A stretch of DNA of 5,403 nucleotides from an uncultured Bacteroidales bacterium (GTDB lineage: Bacteria; Bacteroidota; Bacteroidia; Bacteroidales; Bacteroidaceae). Positions within the stretch are counted from its first letter, which is position 1. Every line of letters starts with the position of its first letter. Shown one piece after another: positions 3,546-5,403 of this stretch. The position numbers and the translations under genes were made by a program. The stretch lies in assembly GCA_945871755.1 (NCBI GenBank), contig CAMBWV010000098.1, positions 1 to 5,403 of the forward strand, read 5' to 3'. The notes under the pieces were generated by a model. The model was not told where the DNA came from and did no database searches. It saw nothing but the letters and a program-made list of their open reading frames with translations.

Positions 3546-5403
3546 ATGCAAAAAATCCTTCCCCTCCTTCTCATCCTCCTCTTGGCTCTCTCCTGTGCCA
3601 ATCCCGGCAGTGGCCCCGACGGCGGTCCCTACGACGAAACGCCGCCGCGCATCGTAGCCATGTCGCCTGCCATCGGACAGACCGACAGTCGCACCAAGCG
3701 GGTGACGATAGCCTTCGACGAGTATATCAAGGTGGAACAGGCGTCGGAGAAGATTACCATCTCGCCGCCGCAAATCGAAATGCCCGAAATAAAGGTCTTG
3801 GGCAAGAAGATTTCTGTGGCTCTCGTGGATACGCTCCTGCCCAACACGACCTACACCATCGACTTCTCGGACGCCATCACCGACGCCACGGAGGGCAATC
3901 CCTTGGGCAATTTCACCTACTACTTCTCCACGGGCCAGCAACTCGACACGATGCAGGTGTCGGGCTGTGTGCTGGCTGCGCGCGACCTCGAGCCCATCAA
4001 GGGCATCCTCGTAGGTCTCCACCGCGATACGACCGACACGGCCTTCACGGCCCGCCCCTTCGACCGCGTGGCCCGCACCGATGCCGCCGGACGTTTCTGC
4101 ATCAAAGGCGTGGCGCCAGGCAGTTACCGCATCTATGCCCTCGGCGATATGGATGGCGACTTCCGCAAGGCGCGTGGCGAGCGCACCGCCTTCACCTCAC
4201 GGATGGTCGAGCCTTCCTCCTTTCCCGATACGCGCTACGATACGCTCTGGACCGATACGATTCACTACGACACCATCCGCGCCGTGCCCTTCACCCACTA
4301 TCTGCCCGACGACATCGTGCTGCTGGCGTTCGACGAGGTGCGCTCGGAGCGCTATCTGCTCAAGACGGAGCGCGTCCTGCCCGAATATTGGCGCGCCTTC
4401 TTCACGGCTCCTTCCCGCTCGGGCCATGTGCCCACTGTCGAGGGCCTCAATTTCGATGCCACCGACGCTTTCCTCGAGCAGCGCAGTCCGCAGGGCGACA
4501 CCATCACCTATTGGCTGAAATCCTTCGACCGTTTTGCCGAGCCCGACACGCTGCGGCTGGTCTATACCTACGAGGCGTGGGACGATTCGCTCGCCTGCGA
4601 CATGCTCCGAGCCGACACGCTGGAGTTGGTGCCCCGACAAACCCTGGCCAAGCGACTGAAAGCCGAACAGGAGGAGATGGAGCGGTGGGAGAAGCGTCGC
4701 GAGAAGCGACACAAGCGCGGCGACTACTCGGACGAGATTCCGCCCGTCAAGCATCTCATGTTTATTGGTCCCTCGCCCTCGCGCATCACGCCCGACCAGA
4801 ACATTGACTTTGGTTTCGAAGAACCCATCACGCGGATGGACACAGCGGTCTTCCACCTCGAACTCTTGCGCGACTCCACCTACGAGCCCGCTCCCTTCCT
4901 CATCGAAAGCGCTGGGCCAGGGTCGCTCCATTTTAATTTGAGTGGCGAATGGCGCACGGGGCAGAAGTACAAACTGACCGTAGATTCGGCTGCCGTCACG
5001 GGCCTCTCGGGACGTACAACGCCGCCTCTCAAGTTCGACTTTGCCGTTCAGCGCACCGAGGAACTGGGCTCGCTCTTCCTCCTCCTGCCCGACGCGGACA
5101 CAACGGCCATTGTCGAGCTCATGCAAAAGGACAACGAACCCCTGCGCTGCGAGCACATCCGCAACGGACGCGCCGATTTCTTCTTCCTCAAGCCTGGCAA
5201 ATACTACATCCGCCTCTTCCACGACCGCAATGGTAATGGCCAATGGGACACGGGCGACTACGCCCAGCGCCTCCAGCCCGAGGAGGTGTTCTACTTCCCT
5301 TCGGCCATCGAGGTAAGGGCCAACTGGGACATTGAACAGACTTGGCGCATCCACGAACTGCCGCTCACGAAGCAGAAACCAGCCGAAATCACCAAACAGA
5401 AGG
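3546..5403 (+). CDS. Ig-like (Big_5) domain lipoprotein, 3' end beyond the window
   Basis: The frame from the ATG at 3546 stays open for 619 codons to the window edge. An in-frame TAG at 3537-3539 fixes the start. Residues 2-16 are a hydrophobic export signal followed by C17 (lipobox A-L-S-C, somewhat loose), so an envelope lipoprotein is expected. After C17 comes G23-P-D-G-G-P-Y-D-E-T-P-P34, close to a signature I recall from Bacteroidales homologues. Residues about 33-130 are a bacterial Ig-like Big_5 domain (F57-D58-E59-Y60-I61-K62, ending F127-S128-T129-G130). Residues about 134-190 resemble a carboxypeptidase-regulatory/Cna-B-like sandwich (K-G-V-A-P-G-S-Y-R-I-Y). Residues about 365-395 are a highly charged Lys/Arg/Glu segment, probably helical. 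Near the end, D560-R-N-G-N-G-Q-W-D568-T-G-D-Y572 looks like a Ca-binding-type loop in a beta-sandwich. The biochemical role is not known. It follows GH3 by 57 bp. The end looks near completion but the stop is not visible. Confidence 0.9.
   Translation, partial: MQKILPLLLILLLALSCANPGSGPDGGPYDETPPRIVAMSPAIGQTDSRTKRVTIAFDEYIKVEQASEKITISPPQIEMPEIKVLGKKISVALVDTLLPNTTYTIDFSDAITDATEGNPLGNFTYYFSTGQQLDTMQVSGCVLAARDLEPIKGILVGLHRDTTDTAFTARPFDRVARTDAAGRFCIKGVAPGSYRIYALGDMDGDFRKARGERTAFTSRMVEPSSFPDTRYDTLWTDTIHYDTIRAVPFTHYLPDDIVLLAFDEVRSERYLLKTERVLPEYWRAFFTAPSRSGHVPTVEGLNFDATDAFLEQRSPQGDTITYWLKSFDRFAEPDTLRLVYTYEAWDDSLACDMLRADTLELVPRQTLAKRLKAEQEEMERWEKRREKRHKRGDYSDEIPPVKHLMFIGPSPSRITPDQNIDFGFEEPITRMDTAVFHLELLRDSTYEPAPFLIESAGPGSLHFNLSGEWRTGQKYKLTVDSAAVTGLSGRTTPPLKFDFAVQRTEELGSLFLLLPDADTTAIVELMQKDNEPLRCEHIRNGRADFFFLKPGKYYIRLFHDRNGNGQWDTGDYAQRLQPEEVFYFPSAIEVRANWDIEQTWRIHELPLTKQKPAEITKQK

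Noticed and set aside
2124..4022. Long open frame of 632 codons on the minus strand
   Set aside because: It lies opposite the GH3 gene and the start of the Ig-like lipoprotein gene, both of which have clear family motifs. Its product shows no recognisable motif. GC-rich codon bias leaves the antisense frame open.
4197..5354. Open frame of 385 codons on the minus strand
   Set aside because: It is antisense to the lipoprotein frame, which is open throughout with signal peptide and domain signatures. No motif or plausible start context was seen.

Overview
The window looks like chromosome from a GC-rich member of the Bacteroidales, plausibly Prevotellaceae-like. Four things suggest this. No gene has a clear Shine-Dalgarno sequence. 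The divergent promoter region carries two copies of the TAnnTTTG -7 element of Bacteroidetes. The proteins are a zinc-less class III sirtuin, a bacterial GH3 protein and an Ig-like 'PDGGPYDxTPP' lipoprotein, which together look like Bacteroidales versions of these families. The genus cannot be fixed from this sequence alone.

Layout: positions 1-820 (minus strand) hold two FKBP-type peptidyl-prolyl isomerase genes in tandem. The upstream one is a complete cytoplasmic FklB/FkpA-like enzyme. The downstream one is an exported lipoprotein cut by the window edge. Positions 821-1038 are a divergent promoter region with a perfect 12-bp inverted repeat that places one -7 element on each strand. Positions 1039-1743 (plus) encode a CobB/SIRT5-type NAD-dependent deacylase. 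Positions 1725-1980 are almost entirely repeats: a series of GC-rich mini-hairpins separated by TAGTTTCA, then two blocks of 7-bp tandem repeats that run up to the next start codon. Positions 1983-3488 (plus) encode a full-length GH3-family acyl-adenylate-forming enzyme. Positions 3546-5403 (plus) encode an Ig-like (Big_5) lipoprotein that is open over its whole visible length and leaves the window at its 3' end.

How the genes may work together: the FKBP pair would supply proline-isomerase folding activity on both sides of the inner membrane. The GH3 gene and the lipoprotein gene are 57 bp apart on one strand and may be co-transcribed. The sirtuin lies just upstream, separated by the repeats. 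Sirtuins of the CobB type control acyl-adenylating enzymes in other bacteria, so a link between the sirtuin and GH3 is possible but is only inferred.

The most unusual signal is the hairpin series. The stem sequences differ from unit to unit but both arms change together. On the minus strand every loop is a GNA trinucleotide closed by a C-G pair, the geometry known to make exceptionally stable DNA mini-hairpins. The first hairpin lies inside the sirtuin gene and writes its C-terminus and stop codon. A degenerate, oppositely oriented copy appears in the divergent promoter region.
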